From JARRKU01 sp963675565 (lineage in GTDB: Bacteria > Desulfobacterota > Desulfobacteria > Desulfobacterales > Desulfosarcinaceae), in the NCBI GenBank assembly GCA_963675565.2, contig CAXXYD010000002.1:930001-994000 (forward strand): a stretch of DNA of 64,000 nucleotides, written 5' to 3'. Shown piece after piece: positions 1 through 8,918 of the stretch. The translations under genes were made by a program, and so were the position numbers. The stretch's first letter is position 1. Each line of letters starts with the position of its first letter. The notes beneath the pieces were generated by a model. The model saw nothing but the letters and a program-made list of their open reading frames with translations, was not told the origin of the DNA and did not search any database.

Positions 1-80
1 ATAAAATAACAACCGGGTCCAGGGGGCCCGAACCTGGAAGGGCCAAACGCCCCACCATCACCGAGAGCAAAAAGTGAAGA

Positions 81-198
81 CAGTGATGTACAGTTGTGGA
101 ACGCGCTGCGCGCAGCCCTGACCTTATACAATGCCAGAATTCCACAACCCGTAACTCATAACTGACCCTTTGCCTCTGTATCTGGCCTGGCCCTGAGG
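81..198. repeat. Interspersed intergenic repeat, diverged copy A
   Basis: This stretch shares a string of blocks with copies at 18078-18240, 18241-18401 and ~23711-23900: a 'gtgatctacagttg'-like start, the GC palindrome CGCGCTGCGCGCG, then 'atggcagaattcctcaac' and a run of 'aactcg'-like words ending in 'caactgac'. It lies upstream of the first gene, and the remaining bases 1-299 hold no convincing gene. The similarity is by eye; the copy is the most diverged of the four. Confidence 0.6.
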
Positions 199-299
199 AC
201 TATGTTTTCAGTTTAAAATAAAATTACGGCGGTATGCGTCAATACCCAGCCCAATCGACAAACGAAAATTGCAGGTTTACCCGTCACGGAGGGAGCGCC

Positions 300-1070
300 A
301 TGGCATTTGAATGTATCATTTTCGAAAAGTCTGAAGGCATTGCAACCATCCGGCTCAATCGGCCCAAGGTGCTCAATGCAATGAACAAACAGTTGTGGAT
401 CGAATTTCAGAACGCGCTGGACGATTCCAGGAACGATCCAAAGATCAAGGTGGTTGTGGTGACGGGCGAGGGTCGGGCCTTTTCCACCGGGGCCGACTTG
501 AAAGAGTCCAAGACCCGGAGCCTGGAGGCCTATCGCGACTATCTCGAGGAACTCCAGGAGGCTTCCCGCAAGCTGATTCGATTCGAAAAACCCACCATCG
601 CCGCCATCAACGGCTTCGCTTTGGGGTCGGGGTACGAACTGGCCCTGGCCTGCGACATCCGCATTGCCGCCAACGAAGCCCAAATTGGCTCGCCGGAAGC
701 CAAGGTCACCTCATCGGTCACCGGCGGCGCCATGCGCCTGGTCCAGGATCTCATCGGCCCGGGAAAAGCGTGCGAACTGCTTTTTACCGGTGAGTACATC
801 ACAGGTACAGAAGCGCAGCGCATCGGGCTGGTCAACCGCGCTGTCCCTCTCGACGAACTGATGGAAGAAGTCCGCTACATGGCGGCAAAGATTGCCGAAA
901 ATTCGTCGTTTTCAATCAAGATGATCAAAAAAGGCTTGCTGATGGCCCGCGGAGAAATCAGTCTCGAAGCCCTCATGGATTATGAAGTGGAAGCCTGCCT
1001 GGCCTGTGTCTCCACAAAGGAACGCCAGGAATCGCTGAACCAATTCGCGGACCGCAAAAAACAGGGCTAA
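300..1070 (+). CDS. Enoyl-CoA hydratase/isomerase (crotonase) family protein
   Basis: A 256-residue crotonase fold protein that would hydrate or isomerise an enoyl-CoA thioester in the cytoplasm. The oxyanion-hole segments are visible as GADLKE (about residue 62) and NGFALGSG (about 100). Both acidic residues used by classical hydratases appear to be kept: the Glu in SGYELAL and the Glu in IGSPEA. The length is normal for the family. The ATG at 300 follows 'cacggaggga', a good ribosome binding site; an upstream in-frame ATG at 234 lacks one. It sits 29 bp before an ADP-forming acyl-CoA synthetase and is probably co-transcribed with it, which suggests a short degradation or activation pathway for an acyl-CoA. 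The exact substrate cannot be read from the sequence. Confidence 0.9.
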   Translation: MAFECIIFEKSEGIATIRLNRPKVLNAMNKQLWIEFQNALDDSRNDPKIKVVVVTGEGRAFSTGADLKESKTRSLEAYRDYLEELQEASRKLIRFEKPTIAAINGFALGSGYELALACDIRIAANEAQIGSPEAKVTSSVTGGAMRLVQDLIGPGKACELLFTGEYITGTEAQRIGLVNRAVPLDELMEEVRYMAAKIAENSSFSIKMIKKGLLMARGEISLEALMDYEVEACLACVSTKERQESLNQFADRKKQG

Positions 1071-1099
1071 CGCCTAACACAGCAAACCGGAGGTTTTAC

Positions 1100-3241
1100 A
1101 TGTCTTTGGATAAGGTATTAAATGCCGAGTCTGTTGCCATTGTGGGCGCATCGAAAAATAAAACCAAACGGGGGTTCCAGGCCATTCGGATTCTGCTCGA
1201 AGAAAAATTCAGCGGGAAAATTTACCCCGTCAACCCAAAGGAAAAAAGCATTCTGGGGCTGGCGTGTTATCCGGACATCGCATCCATCGAGCAGAACGTG
1301 GATATGGCGCTGATCACCACACCGGCCAGGACCATTCCGGCCATTCTGGATGACTGCGGCCGCAAGGGGGTGCGGGGAGCGGTAATTATCGCCGGTGGTT
1401 TCGGTGAACTGGGCCAGGAGGGCCGCAAGCTGGAAAACACCGTTGTGGAAGCCGCCCGCAAAAACAATGTCCGTCTCATCGGCCCCAACACCTCGGGGAT
1501 GATGAACCTCAAAGAGCGACTGAACCTTGTGGGGCTTAAAGACGCTCCCGTTGGAGACATTGCACTGCTGACCCAAAGCGGCAATATGGCCCTGACCCTG
1601 ATCACCGAGGCCAAGCTCAAGAGCCGCAAAGGCTTTTCCTATTATGTGGGCGTAGGCAATGAAGCCGACATCAAATTCCACGAATACCTTGAATTCTTTC
1701 GCAGCGATCCCGACACCCGGGCCATTCTGATGTATGTGGAAGGCATGCGACAGGGTCGCGAATTTCTCCAGCAGGCTTATAAAACCACCCGCGACAAGCC
1801 CGTAATTTTGCTTAAAGGCGGACGATCTGCCACGGGCAAACGATCGGCCGGTTCCCACACCGGTGCGCTGGCCGGGATGTCCGAAGTAGCCAAGGGAGCA
1901 TTGGAACGGGCCGGCATCATCTGTATTGAAAATTCGGACGAACTCTTTCCGGCGGCCGAGTCCCTGGCCAGCCTGCCGCCCATTGACAACAACCAGGTGG
2001 CGGTTCTGGCCGACGGCGGTGGACACGCTACCATTGCAGCGGACCTGCTCACCGACCTGGGGGTGACGATCCCGCGGCTGGCCCCGGAAACCCAGGACAA
2101 ACTCAAAGCGATACTGCCGGCTGCGGCATCGGTGCCCAACCCCGTGGATGTGGCCGGCGGAACCGATGCCGACCCATCCCTTTTTGCGGACTGTGCCCGA
2201 ATTATCCTGGACGACCCCGGCGTGGGCGGACTTCTGCTGGTGGGGCTGTTCGGCGGCTACGGCATCCGTTTTGCCGAAAGCCTCTCACTGATGGAAGAAG
2301 ACGCCGCCCACCAGATGGGCAAAATGGTCCGCAAAGGGAACAAGCCCATCGTTGTTCACAGTCTCTTTGCCTCTGAAAAACCCCACGCCCTCGATCTGCT
2401 GCGCTATTACAATATTCCGGTCTATGACTCACTGGATGTGGCCTGTAAAAGCATCGGCGTTCTGGCCCAATATGGCAAATACCTTTCGGCATACCAGGAA
2501 AAAGTCAATTTTGTCTTTGACTGGGGCGCCAACGCCTTGCCCGAAGGTCGGCAGATCATTGAGTCCGTCAAAGCAAACGGCCGCACGGCCCTGCTGGAAA
2601 CCGAAGCCAAAACCCTGCTTGGGTTGCACCAGGCACCGGTTTCAAAGGATCTTTTGGCCACATCGGCCGACGAAGCCGTGCGTATCGCCCAGGGCATCGA
2701 CGGCGAGGTGGCGCTCAAAATTGTCTCCCCCGACATTTTGCACAAAAGCGATGCCGGCGGCGTAATGGTCGGGCTGAGCACGGAAGAGCAGGTCCGTGAC
2801 GGGTTTGACACCATCATGGCAAACGCCAAAACCTACAATGCAGATGCCGATATTCGCGGTATTCTGGTATCCGCCATGGCCCGCAAGGGTGTCGAGGTGA
2901 TCATCGGCACCAAAATCGATGACCAGTTCGGCCCCATCATCATGTATGGGCTGGGCGGCATCATGGTTGAAATCCTCAAGGACGTGGCTTTCCGTGTGCT
3001 GCCGATTTCCCGGGACAGTGCCGGGAACATGATCGCGGAAACCAAGTCCTATCCGATCCTGGGCGGGGTCAGGGGAAAACCGGGGTACGACAAGGAGGCC
3101 CTGCTTGATCTGCTGGTGCAATGCTCCGAACTGATCGAAGCTTACCCGGAAATTGAGGAGATGGATCTGAATCCGGTCATCGTCCACGAAAAGGGGTTGA
3201 GCATTGTAGACGCCAGAATCATTTTGAAAGCCGATTCATGA
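1100..3241 (+). CDS. ADP-forming acyl-CoA/acetate-CoA ligase, fused alpha-beta
   Basis: A 713-residue single-chain NDP-forming acyl-CoA synthetase. It would interconvert an acyl-CoA plus ADP and phosphate with the free acid, CoA and ATP. The N-terminal CoA-binding Rossmann domain starts with SVAIVGASKN; succinyl-CoA-ligase-like domains follow, with the phosphohistidine segment AGSHTGALAG near residue 255. The C-terminal half is an ATP-grasp domain (VALKIVSPDILHKSDAGG, then GLGGIMVEIL and EMDLNPVIV). The start is preceded by 'ccggagg'. Pairing with the crotonase upstream implies substrate-level ATP gain from, or activation of, the same acyl group. Substrate range is unknown. Confidence 0.92.
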   Translation: MSLDKVLNAESVAIVGASKNKTKRGFQAIRILLEEKFSGKIYPVNPKEKSILGLACYPDIASIEQNVDMALITTPARTIPAILDDCGRKGVRGAVIIAGGFGELGQEGRKLENTVVEAARKNNVRLIGPNTSGMMNLKERLNLVGLKDAPVGDIALLTQSGNMALTLITEAKLKSRKGFSYYVGVGNEADIKFHEYLEFFRSDPDTRAILMYVEGMRQGREFLQQAYKTTRDKPVILLKGGRSATGKRSAGSHTGALAGMSEVAKGALERAGIICIENSDELFPAAESLASLPPIDNNQVAVLADGGGHATIAADLLTDLGVTIPRLAPETQDKLKAILPAAASVPNPVDVAGGTDADPSLFADCARIILDDPGVGGLLLVGLFGGYGIRFAESLSLMEEDAAHQMGKMVRKGNKPIVVHSLFASEKPHALDLLRYYNIPVYDSLDVACKSIGVLAQYGKYLSAYQEKVNFVFDWGANALPEGRQIIESVKANGRTALLETEAKTLLGLHQAPVSKDLLATSADEAVRIAQGIDGEVALKIVSPDILHKSDAGGVMVGLSTEEQVRDGFDTIMANAKTYNADADIRGILVSAMARKGVEVIIGTKIDDQFGPIIMYGLGGIMVEILKDVAFRVLPISRDSAGNMIAETKSYPILGGVRGKPGYDKEALLDLLVQCSELIEAYPEIEEMDLNPVIVHEKGLSIVDARIILKADS

Positions 3242-3558
3242 GATATGAATGGATGCTGTTCAACCACAACGTGTCGCACGAAAAAATAATTGATTGACCA
3301 ATAGGAATTTTAACGGCAATTTATAAGGAGGGACACCTCGGCACCGAAATTCAGCATCTGACATCCACTGAAAAAACCCAACACGGTTTGCGCACAGGCC
3401 ACAGGGCGTTTTGATGTGGTTCCGTTTTCCAGCCGGATCACATTTGCGGATAACCGTCTTTCACTCTCGCCAGTCAAAGGAGGTATTAAAGTCAAAATAG
3501 ACAAAGGCACAACCATCTCTCAATTCAACCCCAATCCATATCATGTAAGGAGGATTAG
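3242..3558. other. Intergenic region before TRAP locus
   Basis: No credible gene. Two Shine-Dalgarno-like stretches ('ataaggaggga' near 3323 and 'caaaggaggtatt' near 3477) have no matching start with an open frame, so they may be the remains of lost genes or leader signals. The start of the binding-protein gene has its own 'taaggagg'. Confidence 0.5.
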
Positions 3559-4542
3559 ATGAAAAAGTCATTAACGCTTGTCACTGCATTGTTTTTCGCC
3601 CTCACCCTGATTGTTGCCGCCGGCCCGGCACCGGCACAGGCTGAAACGACGTTTGTAACCATCGGCACCGGCGGTGTGACCGGTGTTTACTATCCCACCG
3701 GCGGCGCCATTGCCCGTTTGGTCAACAAAGGCCGCAAGGCGCATGGGATCCGCTGTTCCGTTGAGAGCACCGGTGGTTCCGTATACAACTTAAACGCCAT
3801 TCGAAACGGCGAACTGGATATGGGCGTGGCCCAGTCCGACATGCAGTATTACGCATTCACCGGTACAGGCAAATTCGCGGACGCCGGTCCTGACAAAGAG
3901 CTGCGGGCTGTCTTTTCCGTGCACCCCGAACCCTTCACCGTGGTGGCCCGTGCCGACTCTGGCATCAAGGACTTTATGGATCTCAAAGGCAAACGGGTCA
4001 ACATCGGCAACCCCGGTTCCGGTCAGCGCGGTACCATAGAAGTGCTCATGGAAGCCCTGGGATGGACCAACGATGATTTTAAACTGGCTTCCGAGTTGAA
4101 AGCCGCCGAGCAGGCCGGCGCATTATGCGACAACAAGATCGATGCCATGGTCTATACGGTCGGCCATCCCAACGGTTCCATCCAAGAGGCGGCCACCTCC
4201 TGCGACGTCGTCATGGTCAGCGTCAAAGGCAAAGTCGTCGATGACCTGGTGGCCAAGCATGATTATTACCGCAAGGCAATTATCCCCGGTGGCATGTATC
4301 GCGGAACCGCCACCGATACCCCCACTTTTGGTGTAGGCGCCACATTCGTCTCCTCTACCAAGGTACCGGAAAAGGTCATCTACGAGATCGTCAAGGCGGT
4401 TTTCGATAATTTCGATGAGTTCAAACAGCTTCATCCGGCTTTTGCCAATCTGAAAAAAGAGGAAATGATCAAAGATGGTCTTTCCGCACCCCTGCACGCT
4501 GGCGCCGTCAAATACTACAAAGAGGCCGGTTTGTTGAAATAG
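3559..4542 (+). CDS. TAXI-family TRAP transporter solute-binding protein
   Basis: A 327-residue periplasmic binding protein. It has a cleavable signal peptide (charged MKKS, hydrophobic stretch, cleavage near APAQAE). The mature start TTFVTIGTGGVTGVYYPTGGAIARL is the signature of the TAXI (TRAP-associated extracytoplasmic immunogenic) group, whose members often bind glutamate, glutamine or other dicarboxylates. A strong 'taaggagg' precedes the ATG. It is followed by a perfect 12-bp hairpin and then the fused TRAP permease, so it is most likely the main receptor of that transporter. A second TAXI protein lies at 7913. Confidence 0.93.
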   Translation: MKKSLTLVTALFFALTLIVAAGPAPAQAETTFVTIGTGGVTGVYYPTGGAIARLVNKGRKAHGIRCSVESTGGSVYNLNAIRNGELDMGVAQSDMQYYAFTGTGKFADAGPDKELRAVFSVHPEPFTVVARADSGIKDFMDLKGKRVNIGNPGSGQRGTIEVLMEALGWTNDDFKLASELKAAEQAGALCDNKIDAMVYTVGHPNGSIQEAATSCDVVMVSVKGKVVDDLVAKHDYYRKAIIPGGMYRGTATDTPTFGVGATFVSSTKVPEKVIYEIVKAVFDNFDEFKQLHPAFANLKKEEMIKDGLSAPLHAGAVKYYKEAGLLK

Positions 4543-4554
4543 CCACCTGAGCTA

Positions 4555-4583
4555 CACGTGCACAGCATAAAGCTGTGCACGTG
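4555..4583 (+). terminator. 12-bp perfect hairpin between TRAP receptor and permease
   Basis: CACGTGCACAGC and its exact complement flank a 5-base loop (ATAAA). No T-tract follows, so it is not a classic intrinsic terminator. It may instead stabilise the receptor mRNA 3' end and so give more receptor than permease, a known arrangement for binding-protein genes. Confidence 0.6.
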
Positions 4584-4718
4584 CTGTTATCTCCAGTTTT
4601 CAATTTTCCAGCGAGGTGATTTTAGCACCTGCTCAATGGGATGGTCGAACCACCTGCTGCGGCAGCAATCGCCCATCCGCAGCAGTTGTCCATTGCGCCA
4701 CAAGGAGGAATCGTCACC

Positions 4719-7313
4719 ATGGTTAAACTGAAAGATAAAACGGTGCCACCCATCGATCCCAATGCGTTGGTTGCCGAAACCGAATCAGGCGCCCGCAATC
4801 CCACCGGCGCAATTCCCAAAAACATTCTCTTTTTCGTGCCCCTGGCCTGGACGCTGTTTCAACTGTGGTACGCTTCGCCCCTGCCTTTCCTGTTTAACTT
4901 TTTCGTGCTCAACGACACCGAAGCCAGGGCCATCCACCTGGCCTTTGCCGTTTTTCTGGCCTATACGGCCTATCCGACATTCAAGTCCTCACCGCGGAAC
5001 TATATCCCTGCCCAGGACTGGATCATGGCCCTGGTGGCCGCCTTCTGTGCGTCCTATTTTTTCTGGTTTTACGCGGAGCTGGCCAACCGTCCCGGACTGC
5101 CCACGCGCATGGACCTGATCGTTGCCGTCGTCGGCCTGATCATGCTGCTGGAGGCCACCCGTCGTGCACTGGGTCCGCCCCTGATGGTAGTGGCCGCCGT
5201 CTTTATCACCTACACTTTTGCCGGGCCCTATATGCCCGAAGTGATCGCCCACAAGGGCGCCAGCCTGGTCAAGGGCATGACCCACTACTGGTTGACCACC
5301 GAAGGTGTTTACGGCGTCGCTTTAGGTGTCTCCACCGGCATGGTTTTTATGTTCGTGCTCTTCGGCGCCCTGCTGGAGTCCGCCGGCGCCGGCAACTACT
5401 TTATCCGCACCGCGTTTGCCGCCCTGGGGCATCTGCGCGGTGGACCGGCCAAGGCCGCCGTGGTCGCCTCCGGGTTGACCGGGCTGGTCTCCGGATCGTC
5501 CATTGCCAACGTCGTCACCACCGGCACTTTTACCATCCCGCTGATGAAAAAGGTCGGCTTCGCCCCGGAAAAGGCTGGGGCGGTGGAAGTGGCCTGCTCC
5601 ACCAACGGGCAGTTGATGCCGCCGGTCATGGGGGCGGCCGCTTTTCTGATGGTGGAGTACGTGGGCATCTCCTATGTGGAGGTCATCAAGCACGCCTTCC
5701 TGCCGGCCATAATCTCCTATATTGCCCTGTTTTATATCGTTCACCTGGAAGCATGCAAAATGGGCCTCAAGGGCATGGAAAGGACCGTGACCACTTCCTT
5801 TAAACATAAGGTGCTCTCGGCGCTGATGGCCTTTCTGTTCATCATTATCATCGGCGGCGCCACCTATTACGGTCTAGGATGGATCAAGACCGTTGCCGGC
5901 AAGGCCGCCATCTACATTGTCTGCGTCCTGCTGCTGGCCGCCTACTTGCTCTTGCTCAAATTTGCCTGCCGGGTGCCGGAGTTGGATACCAGCCTTGAAA
6001 TCGTGGAACTGCCGGAACTGTGGGCCACGGCCCAGGCCGGTTATTACTTTCTGCTGCCTGTGGTGGTTCTCATGTGGTGCCTTGTGGTCGAGCGCCTGTC
6101 ACCGGCACTGGCCGCTTACTGGGCCACCATGCTGCTGATCTTCATCGTGCTGACCCAGCGACCGCTCAAAGGTGTCTTTCGCAAAGCCAAGGGTGATGAT
6201 TTCGCCTTCAAGGCGGGCTTTGACGATATGATCAAAGGCTTTATCAACGGGGCCCGCAACATGATCGGCATCGGCGTAGCCACCGCGGCCGCCGGTATCG
6301 TCGTCGGCACCGTGACCCTGACCGGCATCGGCCTGGTGATGACCGAGTTCGTCGAATTCATCTCCGGTGGCAACCTGATGCTGATCCTGCTCTTTACCGC
6401 CGTGATCAGCCTGGTCCTGGGCATGGGGCTGCCCACCACGGCCAACTACATCGTCGTCTCCACGCTGATGGCACCGGTGATTGTGGAACTGGGCGCCCAG
6501 AACGGCCTCATCGTGCCGCTCATCGCCGTACACTTGTTCGTTTTCTATTTCGGCATTCTGGCCGACGACACGCCGCCGGTGGGGCTGGCCGCCTTTGCTG
6601 CTGCCGGCATATCCGGGGGTGACCCCATCCGCACGGGCATCCAGGGGTTCATCTATGATATCCGCACCGCAGTGCTGCCCTTTATGTTCATCTTCAACAC
6701 CCAACTGATCATGGTCGGTTTGACCGGCTGGTTTCACCTGGTCGTGGTTATTGTTGCCGCAATTGCGGCCATGCTGGCCTTTGCCGCGGGCACCCAAGGC
6801 TATTTCCTGACAAAATGCCGCATCTGGGAAACCGCTGCCTTGCTGCTGGTGGCCTTTACCTTGTTCCGACCGGGTTTCTTTTGGGATATCGTCTACGCGC
6901 CCCTGATCAAGGAATCGCCCGCCAAGATTGAACAAATGGTGGAAACCATGGACAAGAACGCTCGTCTAAGGATCGAAGTCGCCGGCGAGGACATGAACGG
7001 CAAAGCCTACACCAAAACCCTGATGCTCAAAGTCGGCGACGGCACCACCGGCAAGGAAAAATTGGCCGGCATCGGCATGGAACTGCGGGAAGAAGCGGGC
7101 AAAATCCTGGTAGACAACGTGGTCTTTTCCAGCCGGGCGGAAAAGGCCGGCATCGACTTCGACCAAGAAATTCTGAATGTCCAGATCCCCAGCGACCGGC
7201 CAGACAAGGAGTTAATGTTCATTCCGGCGTTATTGCTCTACGGCCTGATCTGGGCAGTTCAACAGAAACGCAGAAAAAAGGAGCAAAAGGGGCTGGCCGC
7301 AGCCGCTGCATGA
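4719..7313 (+). CDS. TRAP transporter fused permease (4TM-12TM), TAXI type
   Basis: An 864-residue integral membrane protein that joins the small (DctQ-like) and large (DctM-like) TRAP subunits. The large subunit belongs to the ion transporter superfamily and uses a cation gradient. Motifs include GLTGLVSGSSIANVVTTGTFTIPLM and the second-half repeat GMGLPTTANYI, both typical of DctM re-entrant regions. The C-terminus carries a DUF3394-like soluble segment before a last hydrophobic stretch. ATG 4719 has 'caaggagg' just upstream; the frame is open back to 4641 but that start has no ribosome site. It lies between two TAXI receptors and beside a universal stress protein. Confidence 0.93.
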   Translation: MVKLKDKTVPPIDPNALVAETESGARNPTGAIPKNILFFVPLAWTLFQLWYASPLPFLFNFFVLNDTEARAIHLAFAVFLAYTAYPTFKSSPRNYIPAQDWIMALVAAFCASYFFWFYAELANRPGLPTRMDLIVAVVGLIMLLEATRRALGPPLMVVAAVFITYTFAGPYMPEVIAHKGASLVKGMTHYWLTTEGVYGVALGVSTGMVFMFVLFGALLESAGAGNYFIRTAFAALGHLRGGPAKAAVVASGLTGLVSGSSIANVVTTGTFTIPLMKKVGFAPEKAGAVEVACSTNGQLMPPVMGAAAFLMVEYVGISYVEVIKHAFLPAIISYIALFYIVHLEACKMGLKGMERTVTTSFKHKVLSALMAFLFIIIIGGATYYGLGWIKTVAGKAAIYIVCVLLLAAYLLLLKFACRVPELDTSLEIVELPELWATAQAGYYFLLPVVVLMWCLVVERLSPALAAYWATMLLIFIVLTQRPLKGVFRKAKGDDFAFKAGFDDMIKGFINGARNMIGIGVATAAAGIVVGTVTLTGIGLVMTEFVEFISGGNLMLILLFTAVISLVLGMGLPTTANYIVVSTLMAPVIVELGAQNGLIVPLIAVHLFVFYFGILADDTPPVGLAAFAAAGISGGDPIRTGIQGFIYDIRTAVLPFMFIFNTQLIMVGLTGWFHLVVVIVAAIAAMLAFAAGTQGYFLTKCRIWETAALLLVAFTLFRPGFFWDIVYAPLIKESPAKIEQMVETMDKNARLRIEVAGEDMNGKAYTKTLMLKVGDGTTGKEKLAGIGMELREEAGKILVDNVVFSSRAEKAGIDFDQEILNVQIPSDRPDKELMFIPALLLYGLIWAVQQKRRKKEQKGLAAAAA

Positions 7314-7432
7314 AGCGATGCACATCGCGCCAAAAGCCCCCCATACCGTCCCTGACCGCCGCCCCCGGATCTGCCTGATTCCGGGAGCGGACAGGGGCTG
7401 AAACCCTCAGTTTTCCAGCTATGGAGCATATC

Positions 7433-7870
7433 ATGTTCAAAAAAATCCTGGTGCCTGTGGACGTCGACTATCCCGAAACCGCAGCCGCTGTCTACAGAAG
7501 AGCCGCAACAATAGCCAAAATGAGCGATGCCAAAGTTAAACTGGTGGGTGTCATGCCCGGATTCGGCATGCCCATCGTGGCCTCCTATATCAGCGAGGAT
7601 CATCGCAAAGAAGTTGCTGAAAAATATAAAGCAGCGCTGGAAGCATTTATAAAACAATATTGCAGCGGACCCGTCACCTATACAGTCCGCACCGGGAAAC
7701 ACTGGGAAGAAATTCTCAATGCGGCTAAAAAATGGGGGGCCGATTTGATTGTGGTCTACCATAACCATCGCCGCGATGTGAACGAAGCCTTCAGCCGGTC
7801 CTGCTCAAGCAGGGTCTGCGAACATGCCAAGTGCTCCGTACTGCGGCTGCGGCAAATTATGGATACGTAA
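7433..7870 (+). CDS. Universal stress protein (UspA-like) of TRAP locus
   Basis: A 145-residue UspA-domain protein: MFKKILVPVDVDYPETA at the start and ADLIVVYHNHR before the end. It lacks a clear G-2x-G-9x-G(S/T) ATP-binding stretch, so it may not bind ATP normally. USPs linked to TRAP transporters are known (TeaD of the ectoine transporter), where they adjust uptake. ATG 7433 has GGAG 8 bases upstream; ATG 7421 would add four residues. It lies between the permease and a second TAXI receptor, so a regulatory role for this transporter is a reasonable inference. Confidence 0.85.
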   Translation: MFKKILVPVDVDYPETAAAVYRRAATIAKMSDAKVKLVGVMPGFGMPIVASYISEDHRKEVAEKYKAALEAFIKQYCSGPVTYTVRTGKHWEEILNAAKKWGADLIVVYHNHRRDVNEAFSRSCSSRVCEHAKCSVLRLRQIMDT

Positions 7871-7912
7871 GTCCGGCCCACAACAGCATGGCATGCAATG
7901 GAAGGAGAAAAG

Positions 7913-8908
7913 ATGATTACTTGTCGTAAAGTAAAAAGAACTCTTCTCACTGCGGCATTCCAACGGGTGACGATCCTTTGTATCGTTCTGACGGCCGGCC
8001 TGATGCCCTCCGGTGCCAATGCATTCGAGATTCTCATCGGAACCGATGAAGCCGGGACATTCTCCCATTTTACCGGCCGCGTCCTTGAGCGGATCATCAG
8101 CAGAAATGCCCGGGAGATAACCTGCAGGACCATGCCGGCTTCGGGGGACGTGCACAATCTCACCAACCTGAAAGAGGGCTCGCTGGACATCGCCCTGGTC
8201 GATTCCCGTATGCTCAACGATGCTGTCCAGCACAGCGGCTATTTTGAATTCCTCGATATTCGCTACGACGACCTGCGGTGCCTGACGCCGCTTTATGACG
8301 TTCCGTTGACACTGGTGGTGCGCGCCGACGCCGACATCACGACTGTCGATCAGTTGACCGGCAAACGGATCAATGCCGGTTTGCCGCGGTCACCCCGCCG
8401 CCTGGCCACGGCAACCATCATGAAGCTGAAGAAATGGGCCCCGCTTGATTTCAGCTTGTTTGCCGAAATTTCGCCCTCTTTGTCCCAGGACACCATGGCG
8501 TTTTGCCATGGATCGATCCAGGCGACCGTGCATATCGGGGTTCATCCGGATTCGTCGCTGCTGCAGTTGATCCAGCGTTGCGGTGCAAAACTGGTGGCCA
8601 TCAACGACAGCGATATCCAAAACATGGTCACGGGCAATCCGGCATTTTTGATGACCCGCATTCAGGCCGCTACCTACCCATCCCAGCCTGAAAGTCTGGA
8701 GACCTTGGGCACCCGGATCCTGTTGGTCGCTTCGCAAGATCTGGACGAGCAAACAGCCTACACCATTATCAAGGCCCTGTACGTCGACCGGCAGCGCCTG
8801 CAAACCGCTCACCCGGCCCTGGCCTTAAGGCCCGTCGCAACGTCGGCAAAGGATATTGCCGGCGTAAAACTGCACCCCGGCGCCCTGCGGTACTTTTCCC
8901 AGCAATAG
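7913..8908 (+). CDS. Second TAXI-family TRAP solute-binding protein
   Basis: A 331-residue exported protein. It has a basic N-terminus and a hydrophobic stretch ending near SGANAFE, followed by a TAXI-like start (ILIGTDEAGTFSHFTGRVLERII). It retains the DLRCLTPLYDVPLTLVVRADADI segment typical of the fold. It is clearly diverged from the receptor at 3559, for example GTDEAGTFSH in place of GTGGVTGVYY. 'ggaaggagaaaag' precedes ATG 7913. A second receptor could widen the substrate range of the one permease, or act as a sensor. Confidence 0.85.
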   Translation: MITCRKVKRTLLTAAFQRVTILCIVLTAGLMPSGANAFEILIGTDEAGTFSHFTGRVLERIISRNAREITCRTMPASGDVHNLTNLKEGSLDIALVDSRMLNDAVQHSGYFEFLDIRYDDLRCLTPLYDVPLTLVVRADADITTVDQLTGKRINAGLPRSPRRLATATIMKLKKWAPLDFSLFAEISPSLSQDTMAFCHGSIQATVHIGVHPDSSLLQLIQRCGAKLVAINDSDIQNMVTGNPAFLMTRIQAATYPSQPESLETLGTRILLVASQDLDEQTAYTIIKALYVDRQRLQTAHPALALRPVATSAKDIAGVKLHPGALRYFSQQ

Positions 8909-8918
8909 CGGCAACCGA

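Noticed and set aside
1118..2026. Long minus-strand frame opposite the acyl-CoA synthetase
   Set aside because: A shadow of the strongly supported plus-strand gene; no motif of its own.
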